Origin: Prorocentrum cordatum | Lineage: Eukaryota; Sar; Dinophyceae; Prorocentrales; Prorocentraceae | Reading direction: 5' to 3' | Assembly (NCBI GenBank): GCA_963575745.1 | Contig: CAUYUJ010016371.1 | Span: 40,001 to 104,000, forward strand | DNA: 64,000 bases | Part shown: piece by piece, positions 35,721-47,869 of the stretch | How positions within the stretch are numbered: position 1 is the first letter of the stretch | Layout: each line of letters begins with the position of its first letter | The notes under the pieces: model-generated | The model's input: only the letters and a program-made list of their open reading frames with translations | What the model was told of the DNA's origin: nothing | The model's database searches: none | Made by a program: the position numbers and the translations under genes

Positions 35721-36087
35721 TTCTGCTCAAAACGTCGGATGTCAGGATACTGGGGAGACGAAGACAGATACTTGGCACAGGCAGAGTGGAGGTACAGAGA
35801 GACATAAAGATAGATAGAGAGAGAGAGAGAGACAAAACAACAAAATATTAATGCTGAACGAACCTAGAGCCCCACGACAGGACCATGGCAAGGATCGGTG
35901 TCGGTATGATTTGATCTCGCGCTCTCCAACGCCTTTTTCCGTCGAGCCCGGGCTCGCCACGAGCCTCGGAGCAAACTCTGTGGAAACCACCACTGCAGAC
36001 CAGGGGCAGCTGACCCACGGTAGTATGCTTCGCTGCGTAAGGCGCCGATTGTTCCGCGCAAAGCACTGAAGACAATCTACCGGTATG

Positions 36088-36205
36088 AGAGATCAAACCT
36101 TGCCATCGCTCGGACGTCCATTTCCTGTGCACGTTTCGGTTTCGTGCGTTTGTTTTGCCGAGGGAACATGCACACGTCCGAGCGATGCCACGACAATGAC
36201 CTCGT
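36088..36205. repeat. Hairpin repeat with CATCGCTCGGACGT arms
   Basis: TTGCCATCGCTCGGACGT near the left and ACGTCCGAGCGATGCCA near the right are inverse complements. The left half (through GTTTCGGTTTCGTGCGT) recurs at 36534-36600. Confidence 0.6.
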
Positions 36206-36375
36206 AGACTCTGCTCGACCCGCGGACGCAAGGAGGTCTCGACCCCGAGGCAGTCTCTCTCGTGCTGGGCCCATCCCCCAGGGCGCAAAGAGCGCCCTGG
36301 ACACCCGACATCGTAGTTTCGCGCGCAGCGGTGCACGACGGGCGATTCTCGCCGCGCCCCTGGGGGTGACCTACC

Positions 36376-36530
36376 GGGAGGCCACCCAGATGGGGTCGGA
36401 GTAGGTGGGGTCGGAGGGTCGCGCTGCATCGCCGACCTCAGGGTGGAGGAAGTCGGGCTTCGCATCGAGCCGCATCGCCAATGAATCAGCAATGCGGCGT
36501 GATCCACCAACCCCATCTGACTTGACCTCA
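36376..36530. mobile_element. CATCGCCGATGC fold-back element, copy 2
   Basis: GGCCACCCAGATGGGGTCGG at the left; AACCCCATCTGACTTGACC at the right; AGTCGGGCTTCGCATCGAGC in the middle. Directly followed by the second copy of the 36088 repeat. Confidence 0.65.
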
Positions 36531-36865
36531 TCTCTTGCCATCGCTCGGACGTGCATTCCCCGTGCATGTTTCGGTTTTGTGCGTGCTATTTGTTTGCCAG
36601 ATGCTCCATGATGCTCCTTGATGGCCCTCGCCGACAAAAAAAACACTTCCAAGCGATGCCAAGATCTGGTAGGCTTAGTTCGACTTCAGCTGGGGGAAAC
36701 CAAAGGTACCGATGCCGCTGCTCCCCGAACCTCTCCCGGGGTGCGTTCTGACCAGGATCTTGACGCGAATCCAGCGTTGGTGCCGAGGGTCTCCCAGGAG
36801 GCCCACAAAGGTTGAAACGAAGCACGGGTAGCGGCATGGATACCTTGCCCTCCTCCGAATACCGT

Positions 36866-37309
<444 letters not shown>

Positions 37310-37310
<1 letters not shown>

Positions 37311-37587
37311 TCCTCCTCCTCCTCCTCCTCCTCCTCCCCTTCCTCCTCCTCCTCCTCCTCCTCCTCCTCCTCCTACTCCGTCCTCCTCCTTCACTTCCTC
37401 CTCCTCCTCCTCCTCTTTCACCACCTCCTCCTCCTCCTCCTCCTCCTCCTGCTCTCCTCCTCCTCCTCCTCCTCCTTCCCTCTCCTCCTCCTCCCCTTCC
37501 TTCTCCTCATCTTCCTCCTCCTCCGCCTCCTCTCCTCCTCCTCCTCCGCCATCTCTTCTCCTCCTCCTCCTCCTCCTCCTCCTCCTC

Positions 37588-37618
<31 letters not shown>

Positions 37619-38275
37619 TCCCCTCCCTCTCCTCCTCCTCCTCTCCGCCTCCTCCTCCTCCTCCTCACTCCTCCTCATCATCTCCTCCTCCTCCCTTCCT
37701 CCTCCTCCTCCTCCTCTCCTCCTCCTCCGCCTCACTTCCATCATCCCTCATCATCTCCCCATATTCCTCCTCCTCCTCCTCCTCCTTCCTCTTTCCCCTC
37801 TTCCTCTTTCACCTTCTCCGCTTCTCCTCTCCTCCTCCTCCTCCTCCGCCTCCCCTCCTCCTCCTCCTCCTCCTCCTCCTCCTCCTCCCTCCTCCCCCCC
37901 CCTCCTCCTCCTCCTCTTCCTCCTCCTCCTTCCGCCTCCTCCTCCTCATCTCCTCCTCATCATCTTCCTCCTCCTCCCCTTCCTCCTCCTCCTCCTCCTC
38001 CTCCTCCTCCTCCTCCATCATCATCATCATCAGCAGCATCATCCTCATATTCCTCCTCCTCCTCCTCCTCCTCCTCCTCCTCCTCCCCTTCCTCTTTCCC
38101 CTCTTCTTCCACCTTCTCCTCGCCCTCCTGCTTCTCCTCCTCCTCCTCCGCCTCCTCCTCCTCCTCCTCCTCCTCTTCCTCCTCTACCTCTTCCTCCTCC
38201 TCCTCCACCTCCTTCGTCCCCTTCTTCTCGCCCTCCTGCTCCTCCTCCTCCTCCTCTTCCTCCTCAGAGCTTAGA
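37310..38275. repeat. About 965 bp of (TCC)n
   Basis: Nearly unbroken CCTCCTCCT with islands of CTTCCTC, CATCATCAT (38016-38030) and CACCTT. ORFs of up to 557 codons here are repeat translation. Confidence 0.95.
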
Positions 38276-38424
38276 CTCCCCGAGACGCCCACCCGCCCGA
38301 GGCCTGGGCGCCCGGCCAGCAACGCGACGGGCACCGCGCGGGGCGGGGGCGCCGCGCGGGCGGCCGCGGGCGGGGCCGCAGGCCGCCCCTCCGCAAAGGC
38401 TTCTCCGATGGGGTCGGAGCAGGT

Positions 38425-38775
38425 CGAAGGGGAGGGGGAGGAGGAGAAGGAGGAGGAGGAGCAGGATGAGGAGGAGGAGACATAGGAGTAGGAGGAGGAA
38501 GAGGAGCAGGAGGAGGAGGAGGACGACGACGAGTAGAATGAGAAGGAGGCGGAGGAGGAGGACGACGAGGACGAGAGGAGGAGGGGGAGGAGGAGGAGGG
38601 AAGGAGGAGGAGGAGGACGAGGATGAGAAGGAAGAGGAGGAAGAGGAGGAGGAACAGGAGGAGCAGGAGGAGGGGGACGGGGAGGACAAAGATAAGGAGG
38701 AGGGGAAGAGGAGGAGGAGGAGGAGGAGGAGGAGGGGGAGGACGAGCAGGAGGAGGAGGAGGAGGAAGGGCTGCC
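38425..38775. repeat. (GGA)n array
   Basis: Purine-rich GAGGAGGAGGACGAC, opposite in strand sense to the preceding 965 bp TCC array, from which it is separated by about 150 bp of unique GC-rich sequence. Confidence 0.95.
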
Positions 38776-38797
38776 CGCCTGCTCCTCGATGAGAACT

Positions 38798-38984
38798 CCT
38801 CGATTGGGGTCGAAGGATCGCGCCGCATCTCCAATGCATCGCCGATGCATCGTCGACGAAGGCGATACATCGGCCACGTCGACGTGACGCAAATCGGGCT
38901 CCACATCGAGCCGTGTCGCCGATGCATCGGCGATGCAGCGAGATCCACCGACCCCATCTGCTCCGACCCCAGTTGGGAGGCCTA
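38798..38984. mobile_element. CATCGCCGATGC fold-back element, copy 3
   Basis: TTGGGGTCGAAGGATCGCGC at the left and CCGACCCCATCTGCTCCGAC then CCCAGTTGGGAGGCC at the right; internal GATGCATCGCCGATGCATCG. Sits at the end of the GGA array. Confidence 0.7.
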
Positions 38985-39109
38985 GAGCCCCTCAGCAGGC
39001 TGGCCAGGAGTTCGACGGGGCGCCGCGCGAGGCTCACGCCGCCTCGCGCGTCAGAGGAGGAAGAGCTAGAGTTGGAACGTCTGTCGTAAGAAACCCCAAA
39101 TGAGAGGAA

Positions 39110-39245
39110 CGAGGCCCCCCTGTGCCCCATAAGTGAAGCTTCGATTCCCCATGGAAAACCGGAGGAAGACCTGGGGCAGACTGTAAAACAATGACAGAAC
39201 ACTGGGCCCCTCCCCAAAGGAAAAGACTCCTTCTTCAGCGGCCCG
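39110..39245. repeat. Dispersed repeat shared with 40905-41035
   Basis: TTCGATTCCCCATGGAAAAC, the following GGAGGAAGACC, and GGGCCCCTCCCCAAAGGAAA align in order with 40930-41020. No inverted arms were noticed. Confidence 0.6.
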
Positions 39246-39466
39246 ACTGTACGGCAGGATCGTGTCGTGTCGACTTGCGCGTTGGCTTCTGACACCGCGT
39301 GGATCGCTCAGCATTGGACGATCGGTGGAGTTTCGATCGCCAGGTCGTTCCACATCAGCCAATTCTGGGCCACTGGCGGCGTTCAACCTTGAACGCCCGC
39401 GTTCCTACCGTACCGATACCTCCACCTCTCCCCTCGTCGCCACTGTTGGACTGACTCCCCTCTGAG

Positions 39467-39664
39467 GGCCTCCTGGATGGGGTCCGGGCAGATGGCTCGC
39501 GCTGCATCGCCGATGCGTCGGCGATGCGGCTCGAGGCGGAGCCCGACTTATCTCCACGCCGGCCTCGACGCATCGCAAACGTCGCCGACGCGTCGGCGAC
39601 GCACTGTCGACGCGGCGCGATCCTCCGAAGCCATCCGCTCGGACGGCGTCTCCGGGAGGCCTCG
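39467..39664. mobile_element. CATCGCCGATGC fold-back element, copy 4
   Basis: GGCCTCCTGGATGGGGTCCG at the left and CGGACGGCGTCTCCGGGAGGCC at the right are near-inverse (outer 20 bases); inside, CATCGCCGATGCGTCGGCGA. The most GC-rich of the four copies. Confidence 0.7.
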
Positions 39665-39984
39665 GGCCTCGAAAGCTCTGGTCAGCACGCACCCCTATGG
39701 AGAGGTCCGTGGAGCAGCGGCATCTCCTAAAACAGAGGAGGACCCCAGACCCCTTTTGGGAGGGGGCCTACAACAGGAGCGCCAAAAACATCAGGGACTG
39801 GGGGGTCTTTTCTGCGGATCTGCCGAACCAGACCGCCCAGAAGCGTTGATCATCCCGGATGCGAAGACGGGGGACTCAGCGAGGCCACGTCGTCATCGTC
39901 TTGTGAGGGTCAGGGGTTCTCATACCCTCGATGAGCATCGGCCACATGTTTGTCCACCTAGCTCGCGTCTGGTGTCCCTTGTTC

Positions 39985-40130
39985 TGTGTCTCTCTCTCTC
40001 TCTCTCTCTCTCTCCTCGTCGTCGTCCTCCTCCTCCTCCTCCTCCTCCTCCTCTTCCTCCCCCTCCTCCTCCTCGTCGTCGTCCTCCTCCTCCTCCTCCT
40101 CCTCCTTCTCCTCCTCCTCCTCCGACTGTC
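39985..40130. repeat. (CT)n then (CCT)n tract
   Basis: CTCTCTCTCT at 39988-40013, then CCTCCT with CGTCGTCGT interruptions to 40128. Confidence 0.9.
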
Positions 40131-40334
40131 CTGTTTAGCAGGCGAACTGGCTGTGAGAGCTTGAATTCAGACTTTTCCCGCCTACGCGCCGGACGGCGTA
40201 TGGCTTCGTGCTCGTGGCTCGCGTCCCCCGACGGCCCTCCTCTCCGAGGTGAGGCCTGGTCGTCCACGACCACCGCCCGGGGGATCCATCTGCGGGGGCC
40301 TCGGCAGGCGGGGCGGGGGGACCTGGATCAAACG

Positions 40335-40528
40335 TGCAGTTCTGAGGCGGTGCGGCGACCGACCGTGCGGTGGCCTCGACACCTCCCAAGGCCTCACCGC
40401 ACGCTCCGTCGCCGCACTGTCGACCTGGGACCCCGGAGGCCCCTGCCGCCCGAGACATCCTCGGAGAGCGGCCCGAGCCCCAAAATCGTGCGGTGACCCG
40501 AATCCCCACCGACTCACCGCCCGGTCCA
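40335..40528. mobile_element. MITE-B copy 2
   Basis: Same order of parts as 8655-8867: GGCGGTGCGGCGACCGACCG, CAAGGCCTCACCGCACGCTC, TGGGACCCCGGAGGCCCCTG, GTGCGGTGACCCGAATCCCC. It abuts MITE-A copy 4. Confidence 0.7.
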
Positions 40529-40536
40529 TGGCCTGG

Positions 40537-40712
40537 TCTCGGGGATGGACAGACCCCCCTTTAGTAAAACGTGGTTTAGTGAAAACGACCCGAGGCCCAA
40601 AACCTGGCGGGCGCAAGCCTGGCAAATGACGGCCGCGGCGCCCTCTCGAGAACCGAAAACGGACAATCCACTGATCGACGTGTCACTGTTGGAGGTTCTG
40701 TCCACCCCCGAG
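40537..40712 (+). mobile_element. MITE-A copy 4, most complete arms
   Basis: Left arm CTCGGGGATGGACAGACCCC; right arm GGTTCTGTCCACCCCCGAG is its near-inverse. Core CCTTTAGTAAAACGTGGTTT and GAAAACGGACAATCCACTGA. Confidence 0.75.
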
Positions 40713-40904
40713 GTCAGTGGCCTGGCCCCTGAAGGGGCCAGGTGCCGCCAGAGCCACCGCCTGCAGAGGCCCCCCCCGCGGAGAGAGGGCGGGGGCGGCG
40801 CTCGTGGCCGGACCCCCGCCTCGGAGGCGCCTCCCCCGAGAGCCGACGCCTCTCGAGACAACGACAGTTTGACCTAAGGAGCGATAACTAAGGAACGGGG
40901 CCCC

Positions 40905-41035
40905 TTTTTCAAGTTAACCTTCGATTTCCCATCGAAAACCCAAGGAAAACCCAAGACAAGCTATGAAACACTCCAGGAGCGCGGAGCCCCTCCCCAACGC
41001 AAAGGGTTCCTTCTCCAGGGCCACGACTGCATCTT
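40905..41035. repeat. Dispersed repeat, second copy (see 39110)
   Basis: CTTCGATTTCCCATCGAAAA, ACCCAAGACAAGCTATGAAA, GAGCCCCTCCCCAACGCAAA. Confidence 0.6.
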
Positions 41036-41317
41036 TGCGCACCACGTTTCGAGCCGTGGCAGGACTTCAGGGTCCCCCCTTTCATCCTCCTTCCCAGACT
41101 GTGGGCGGGTCGGCGCTTTGACTCCAGGCGTCGCTCCTTCTTCGGCGTCGGGGGGCCGACGTCTGACCCCCAAAGGAAGGAAGACGAGACCTCTGCCGCC
41201 GCGGCCTGAAACACCACGCAGCCACACGGCTCGGTTCGCTTTCTGCTCCTCCCCCGCCCTCTCTCGGGTGCAGCCCCACCTCGAATGCTCCTCTCTCCTT
41301 CTTGCAGGACGACGCAT

Positions 41318-41450
41318 CAACTCGGGTGAAATTACATCGAGAATCTCTGGGATTCTGGAGGATACATCGGGCAGGCGCCTCCTCAGACCGTTCCGGAACG
41401 CTCCAGTGAACTCTCCGGAAGGCTCTGGAACGGACGTCTCCTCGTCCCGG
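41318..41450. repeat. GAACGCTCTG palindromic repeat, copy 2
   Basis: CGAGAATCTCTGGGATTCTG, AGACCGTTCCGGAACGCTCC and GAAGGCTCTGGAACGGA align with 32379-32478. Confidence 0.6.
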
Positions 41451-41454
41451 CCCC

Positions 41455-41880
41455 GCCCGACCTCCCCCCCTTGCCTCCCACCCCCCAGACTGGCCAGCTC
41501 GGCATCTCGAATCCCGGCGCTGTTCCCGGGTTTTCGGCATCGGGGGGCCGTCCTGGCCCCGTCCGAACTTCTCACCCTTGCCTCCCCCCCCCAGACTGGC
41601 CAGATCGGCGTCTCGAATTCCGGCGCTGTTCCCTGGTTTTCTGCATCGGGGGGTCGTCCCGGCCCCGCCCCGACCTTCTCACCCTTTTGCCTCCCCCTCC
41701 CCAGACTGGCCAGATCGGCGTCTCGACTCCCGGCGCTGTTCCTTGGTCTTCGGCATCGGGGGGTCGTCCTTGGCCCCGCCCGACCTTCACCCTTTTGCCC
41801 CCCCTCCCCAGACTGGCATGCTCCGCGTCTGCGGCCCCGGCGTTTCGTTCCTTGGTTTTCGGCGTCGGGCGGCCGCCGAC
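41455..41880. repeat. Minisatellite, about 108 bp unit, nearly 4 copies
   Basis: CAGACTGGCCAGATCGGCGT begins each unit at about 41488, 41593, 41703 and (diverged) 41811; units continue CGGCGCTGTTCC, a GGTTTTCNGCATCGGGGGG box and a poly-C end. Unit lengths differ by a few bases. Confidence 0.8.
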
Positions 41881-41936
41881 TGGCCCCCAGGGGCAGGGGA
41901 GCGGGACCTCTGCGGCCCGCGGGCTCAAAAACGCCA

Positions 41937-42930
41937 CCCGACCCTGGGCCCCACCCTCCTCCTCCAACTCCTCCTCTTCATCCTCTGCCTCCTCCCTCTC
42001 CTCCTCCTCCTCCTCCTCCTCCTCCTCCCTCCTCCTCCTCCTCCTCCTCCTCCTCCTCCTCCTCCTCCTCCTCCCTCCTCCTCCCTCCTCCCTCCCCCTC
42101 CCCCTCCCCCCTCCTCCCCCCTCCTCCTCCTCCTCCTCCTCCTCCTCCTCCTCCTCCTCCTCCTCCTCCTCCTCCTCCTCCTCCGCCTCCTCCCCTCCTC
42201 CGCCTCCTCCTCCTCCTCCTCCTCCTCCTCCTCCTCCTCCTCCTCCTCCTCCTCCTCCTCCTCCTCCTCCTCCTCCTCCTCCTCCGCCTCCTCCTCCTCC
42301 TCCTCCCCCTCCCCCTCCCCTCCCCTCCCCCCTCCCCCTCCTCCTCCTCCTCCTCCTCCTCCTCCTCCTCCTCTCCTCCTCCTCCTCCTCCTCCTCCTCC
42401 TCCGCCTCCTCCGCCCCTCCTCCCCTCCTCCTCCTCCTCCTCCTCCTCCTCCTCCTCCTCCTCCTCCTCCCCCGCCCCTTCTCGGGTACGCCCAGGGTGG
42501 GGGAGGCCAGGAACAAGGAGCCGTCACGTAGCGCAGCACGGCCCACGACGTGCGCGCACGCGGGGCGATCATGGGAAAACATTTTGGAGAAGAGAGCGAG
42601 GCCATGGCGCCCCCAGCTATCACTCCTCCTTTGACGCACCCTGGGCCCCACCCTCCTCCTCCAACTCCTCCTCTTCCTCCTCTGCCTCCTCCTTCTCCTC
42701 CTCCTCCTCCTCCTCCTCCTCCTCCTCCTCCTCCTCCTCCTCCTCCCCCGCCCTTCTCGGGTACGCCCAGGGTGGGGGAGGCCAGGAACAAGGAGCCTTC
42801 ACGTAGCGCAGCACGGCCCGAGACGTGCGCGCACGCGGGGCGATCATGGGAAACATTTTGGAGAAGAGAGCGACGCCATGTCGCCCCCAGTTATCGCTCC
42901 TCCTTTGACGCACCCGGCTGCCTTCCTCCT
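41937..42930. repeat. Tandem segmental duplication around (TCC)n arrays
   Basis: (TCC)n arrays at 41950-42475 and 42655-42750 are each followed by the same roughly 170 bp segment (CCGCCCCTTCTCGGGTACGC to TTTGACGCACCC, at 42472 and 42752). The phrase CCTGGGCCCCACCCTCCTCC precedes both arrays. ORFs up to 562 codons are repeat translation. Confidence 0.85.
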
Positions 42931-43689
42931 CGCCCTCCCCCCATCTGCCCTCCTCCTCCCCCCCCTTGCCGCCTCCTGCTCCCCCAATGTTCCCTCCTGC
43001 TCCCCTCGACCCCTTCAGAGCTCCAAGCGACACATCGGGTAAGCGAACGCGGAAATAACACGATAACTCAGACCTGCTCCGACCCGCCCAGCTCCCGTGC
43101 ATTGGGCCAACTCGCAAAGCGGTTCCTCTTGAAACGCGCATCGATCCAATCCTAAATGATGAATCGGTCCGTTCTGATTCGTGGATCGATCAGTCCTGGG
43201 TCCTGACTCAGTCCGCATCGGAATATTTTGGGGCTTCGTCGAACCAGATCGCGATCTGGTCAATGCCAAGATCTTGAGCCGATCTGGCTCAGGTTCCAGA
43301 GCCCAGCCAATCGCAAATACTACAGGGGAACATATTGCGAACTTGACATGTTTGATTCAAGCATCGGGCAACCCTGCCTCGGGGGCCGGCCTGCGTGGAC
43401 GCCCATATAGGAAGCAAGCTCCAAACCTGAAGCCCGAAACCTTACGCACTACTGATTTTGTTGACCCATTTACACATACATGAGCCGTCCGACATGCGAT
43501 TTCATGTAAACACACGCCGCATGGCTAAATACTCACGCCCACAATAAGACTGTGAGGACGACCTAAACTATGTGGGCCGCTGCGATGTCCAGCTTGCACA
43601 CACAACATCATTGTGATACCACGCAACAGCACCGCGCCTGCGATGGGAATGTGGGAACAACAACACACGGAAACACACGACATACGGAC

Positions 43690-44185
43690 TGCCCCAAGTA
43701 TGAACCGCACGGCTACGGAACGCCACGTTTACATTAAAAGTGTTAAGCTGGATACAATCGGTTCGCATATAACAGCGCACGTAACGCAATCAAATGGGCA
43801 ACCAAGGCCAGAAACTATTTGATCGCATGGCTACACAACACTGGGATCGCTGAAGCAAAAAGCGGGAAACTATCTTGTTTGCCTTGGTCTGTCAACTGAT
43901 CCACGCGGCCACGCAATGGGAACGACCGTCCCGCGACAATCGCAGCACAAACAACAACAAATGTGCACACTTGTAACCAAAAACGAATGTTGAAAACAAG
44001 TAACCACCATCCCCACAAAGCTACACCTGTAAATAACAAAACGCGCGGCTACGTAGAACGGCTCGCGAAACGGAAACGGTGCACGGACGGTCACACAGCA
44101 ACCTAACACAGATCATAGACTTGCTCCTGCGCATGCGAACTGCCAACGCATGGGCCCCTCGGCTACGCAATGCCGCATTGAGACG
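43690..44185. repeat. Possible decayed tandem repeat with CGGCTACG motif; (AC)n at 44240
   Basis: GCACGGCTACGGAACGCC (43702), CGCATGGCTACACAACAC (43824), CGCGGCCACGCAATGGGA (43905), GCGCGGCTACGTAGAACG (44043) and CTCGGCTACGCAATGCCG (44157) are similar and spaced 80-140 bp apart. 44240-44265 is (AC)n. No gene is seen from 42930 to 44600. Confidence 0.35.
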
Positions 44186-44639
44186 GGGACGCTAGAACGT
44201 AAGTTCGCGCCCTTCGATATACACAAACAAAAAACGAACACACACACACACACACACACACACGCACTTGCTGACGTCACGCCGCGTCGACCTTGCAATC
44301 GTCCAAACAACGACGCAAAAAAAAAACACATTCAACAACCTACGATAATGCTTCCGGTCAACCCTCATAATACTGAGAACAGAACCGGTTAGCCGCTTCG
44401 CGACAAATGGAGACACGTCTGGTCCACTCGGCTTCCCCCTCCTCAGCGCCCTCCTCATGCACGCAAGATGAAGAGGCCCAGGCCCAAACATTCCTGGATT
44501 TTCTGGAGCGTGGCGCACAAAGGCGCATGTCCCCGCATGATACTATTGGACCGAAGCGGGCATGGTAAATCCACCTGCGCCAATGGTCTCGCCAATCTCG
44601 GCGCTGTAGAAATCCTGGCCCAGGCCGGGGCTGCCATTT

Positions 44640-46720
44640 AATTTGCGAGGGTTCTCCAGTGCCTCCTGGCCTCGTTGGCGTTCCTGGGGTTCCTGGGGAA
44701 GCGTGCTGCGACGTGATCCTTACCGCCGCATCTGAAACACGACCTCTCACGGATCGGCACAAATTCGCCATCACCTTCTCCTTCGCACCCTGGGCTCTGG
44801 TTCCCTTGGACATCTGCTGGGGACTCCCTTTGCAAGCTCCCTTGGCGCAGCCCAAGGGCAACCCTTGACGCCATGGTGCCCTCCACTCTATCCTCCTAAT
44901 TACTCTACCTCCTGTCCCTTCGGTGGTCCCTTCCGCGGCGCAAACTTTCGGAATGTTATCGTACCCTCCACACTTGCAATGGGCCCTTTACCCGTGCATT
45001 TTCCTGTGCTAACTTCATTCGTGTCGCCGTTCCCACCCATGCCCTGCCCATCGCAGGTCCGGCAACTTCCACTTTCGTCATCGTAACCGGACTCGTGCAC
45101 GTTTGCGACAATCTCCTCCGTATTGTCATCGCTAACTTGACCGGTCTCCATGAGGTCGTCGTTCTTCGTGGCGGCGCCATGATTGTTCTGGCCCAGTCCT
45201 CACATTTGACGAGGAGTTCCTGGTATGTTTCAATGTCCAACGAGTCTGCCATTCTGGCGTCTTGAACCCATCCTGCTTCCAGTCGCCCAACCAATCACCT
45301 GTGTGGGCCACGATGGTCCTCAAAACAGTAGCCCTGAACAGCAAAGGTCACGAACATGCATTCCCGTGCTTCTCACGGAACTCTACCAATGCACTCCACT
45401 GCTCACGCTGTGTTGCGTAAGAGTGTGGCTCATGTACCGGCCGAATGCAATGTAGGCGTCTTCCAGTAAGCTATTCAACCATCTCCATCATACAAGCAAA
45501 CACTTGGGTTGTCCCCGTTGCCCCGTCCATCCCCATCTGCCATTGAAGAAAAACTCAAGGTCCTCGTCCAACTTTGCGGGGCCGTTTCCATCGAGTTCAT
45601 ATTGTCCTGTAGCATCGATCCATTCTTCGTTAATGACGGACTGGTGTACTCGCTCACAGCTAATTTCCCGTTCGCAATTTGTATCAAGTCGCCCTTTTGG
45701 TCATCAGGTAACACCGCGCTCATGGTTTAATATTGTTGTTCAGATGTGCCATGGCTTTCTGATAACCGTGCTTCACTCAAGCGAACGCTTTGAGCAACTT
45801 CTCGTTCCACTCCCTGAACTTGGTCTGGTCACGCGAGAACATATGGAATTTTTGAAACGCTTGTACTCGCTAAGTGGCTTGTTTCCACCTCCTCTGGCCC
45901 TACAAAACAGGGCTAGGATCTGCATAAATCGCTCCAGAGCGTTCCGGAACGCCCTCAGAGCGCTCCGGCACGCTCTGGAGCGGCCGGGGCGCCCAATACG
46001 TCCTCGAGATTTCAAGTTATCCCGATCCGATTGTGTCCCGATCTTCGCGTCGTTTGACCTTAATGCTTCCAGCTGGTTCTAAGGTCCAGCGGTCCTGGTG
46101 ACATGCACCGGGCCGCTCGCTCGGCGTTGGAGCTCTGTCCTAACATGTTCCTTCACATGGTTGAGTTGTTCCTCGCAGCCCATGTTGCGGTTGACGACTG
46201 GGATCAATCGATTTTTCATATCGCAGCGCATCTGCAACATGGTGGATACCCCATCACCAACAACCGTCCAGAAACCAAGCGTGACGCTGCCCTCGAAAAA
46301 CAGCATCATCACTTCGCGGTTGACTTTGATGGGGGTAGAAGCAAGCATACCTGCATTCGCCGTTCTGGCAACTTGCGTTGGACAGTTCCGCGAATCGGTT
46401 TGTGCCTGGATTCCACAAAAAGCTTCACGCAATTCAGGCAACGACGCATTGTAACCCGACTCGGTGTTGACAGGGTCCACTGGGCTCGCCGCAGCGGCAA
46501 CCATTGCCATCTCTGCCCTGGAACCCGCGGGGCGAACCACGGGCTCCGCTACCATGAACATCTGGCAGAAGCTGCCGCTGAGACGGCACATGGCAATCGA
46601 GTCAAATGTCAGCGGTAACGCGAACACTTGGCTGCAGAACGTGTGGCAATGCTCCCCACCCAGTCTCCTGACCATGTCCCAACACTCCCTCCGTCTCCTG
46701 CACCTGCTCTTGCGCCTCCT
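44640..46720 (-). pseudogene. Decayed retroelement gag region
   Basis: On the - strand, several frames carry gag-like pieces in order: 46079-46560 (REVMMLFFEGSVTLGFWTVV), about 45780-45845 (FHMFSRDQTKFREWNEKLLK, then a stop), 45500-45640 (EWIDATGQYELDGNGPAKLD), about 45410-45460 (LNSLLEDAYIAFGRYMSHTL), 45200-45340 (VLRTIVAHTGDWLGDWKQDG), and a CCHC-type knuckle CFRCGGKDHVAARF at about 44703-44745. The knuckle's last Cys is Phe, and at least three frame changes and several stops interrupt the frame. Similar gag proteins are common in dinoflagellate retroelements; I found no protease, integrase or reverse transcriptase downstream, so only the gag end remains. Confidence 0.5.
45925..45990. repeat. 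GAACGCTCTG palindromic repeat, copy 3
   Basis: CCAGAGCGTTCCGGAACGCC then CTCAGAGCGCTCCGGCACGC and TCTGGAGCGG, within the gag remnant. Confidence 0.55.
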
Positions 46721-46999
46721 CGCAATCATCGTCAATGTCTTCTCCCTCCTCCCCCTCCTTGACCTCGTCCGCTCTTCCTCGTCCTGTCCTTCCTCGTCCT
46801 CCTCCCCCTCATCCTCCTCCCTCTCCCTGCCTCCTCCGGCCGGTTGCCATCCCCCGCCTTGCACGCGCAGCACATGTTGTTCGAGGAGAAGTCCTCGCAC
46901 CGCATCGCCGCGCCGCCGTCCCCGCGCCCGTCCCCGCCCGTCGGCCGCCCGCAGGGGTGGTCCTACTTAGGAGGAGAACGGGGGGGGAGGGAAAGCAAG

Positions 47000-47205
47000 G
47001 AAGGGGAGGAGGAGGGGGAGGGGGAGGGGGAGGAGGAGGAGGAGGAGGAGGAGGAGGAGGAGGAGGAGGAGGAGGAGGAGGAGAGGAGGTGGAGGAGGGA
47101 AGAGGAAGAGGAGGAGGAGGTGGAGGAGAGGAGGAGGTGGAGGAGGAGGGGGAGGAGAGGGAGGAGGAGGAGGATGAGGAGGAGGAGGAGGAGGAGGAGG
47201 AGGAC
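47000..47205. repeat. (GGA)n array
   Basis: Near-pure GGAGGAGGAG with a few GGTGGAGG and GAAGAG steps. ORFs on both strands are shadows. Confidence 0.95.
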
Positions 47206-47869
47206 AACTGGCGGCCGCGGCGTGGCAGCAACGGTCCGCTTGCTTGGCTTGGCCCCTCCTCCCCCACACGCCCCTAGAAGCCGCGCACCGATGGTCACTT
47301 CAGGAAAGGGACCACCCCTACGCAGACCCGATCTCTTCGCCCCTTCGCCGCCGCTCGCCGCCGTCATTGATCCTTCCCCCCGCGTCCGCGCAGCCGCAGC
47401 GCCGGGAGGGCATGACCCCCCCTCGGCGGACCTGGTAGGGAGAAGGCTGGATGGGCTGCGTGTTCGGTCATGGGCCCCCTGCTGCCGATGCGTCCTGCGC
47501 CGTCCTCGGCGGGCTTTCGGTGGGTCTTCGGCAGGTGTGCGGCGGGACTTCGGCGATTCCCACTGGTTTCGATACGGTGAACCCGTATAGTGCCCATGCG
47601 CGGCAAAGATGCAAAGAGCCTGGGGGGGCCAGGTTACCGTTTTTCGAGCGAGGCTTGCCAGCGAGAGCCGAATGGGCAAGGATGCAAGGGCAGCTTTGGA
47701 ACATGACTCATCCTTACCATGCGGATTGACTGCAGAACGAAGGCAGGATGGGCTACGTGTCCGACCAGGACCCCCCTGCAGCCCATCGGTCCTGGTCTGC
47801 CTTCGGCATATCTTTGGGGGGCCTTCGGCGGTCTCTGGTTGGTTCCAAGCGGTCTTCGGCGCGAAACTG

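Noticed and set aside
41118-42806. 562-codon + strand ORF and several 300-390 codon partners on both strands
   Set aside because: Open because of the 108 bp minisatellite and (TCC)n; no sequence with coding character outside the repeat.
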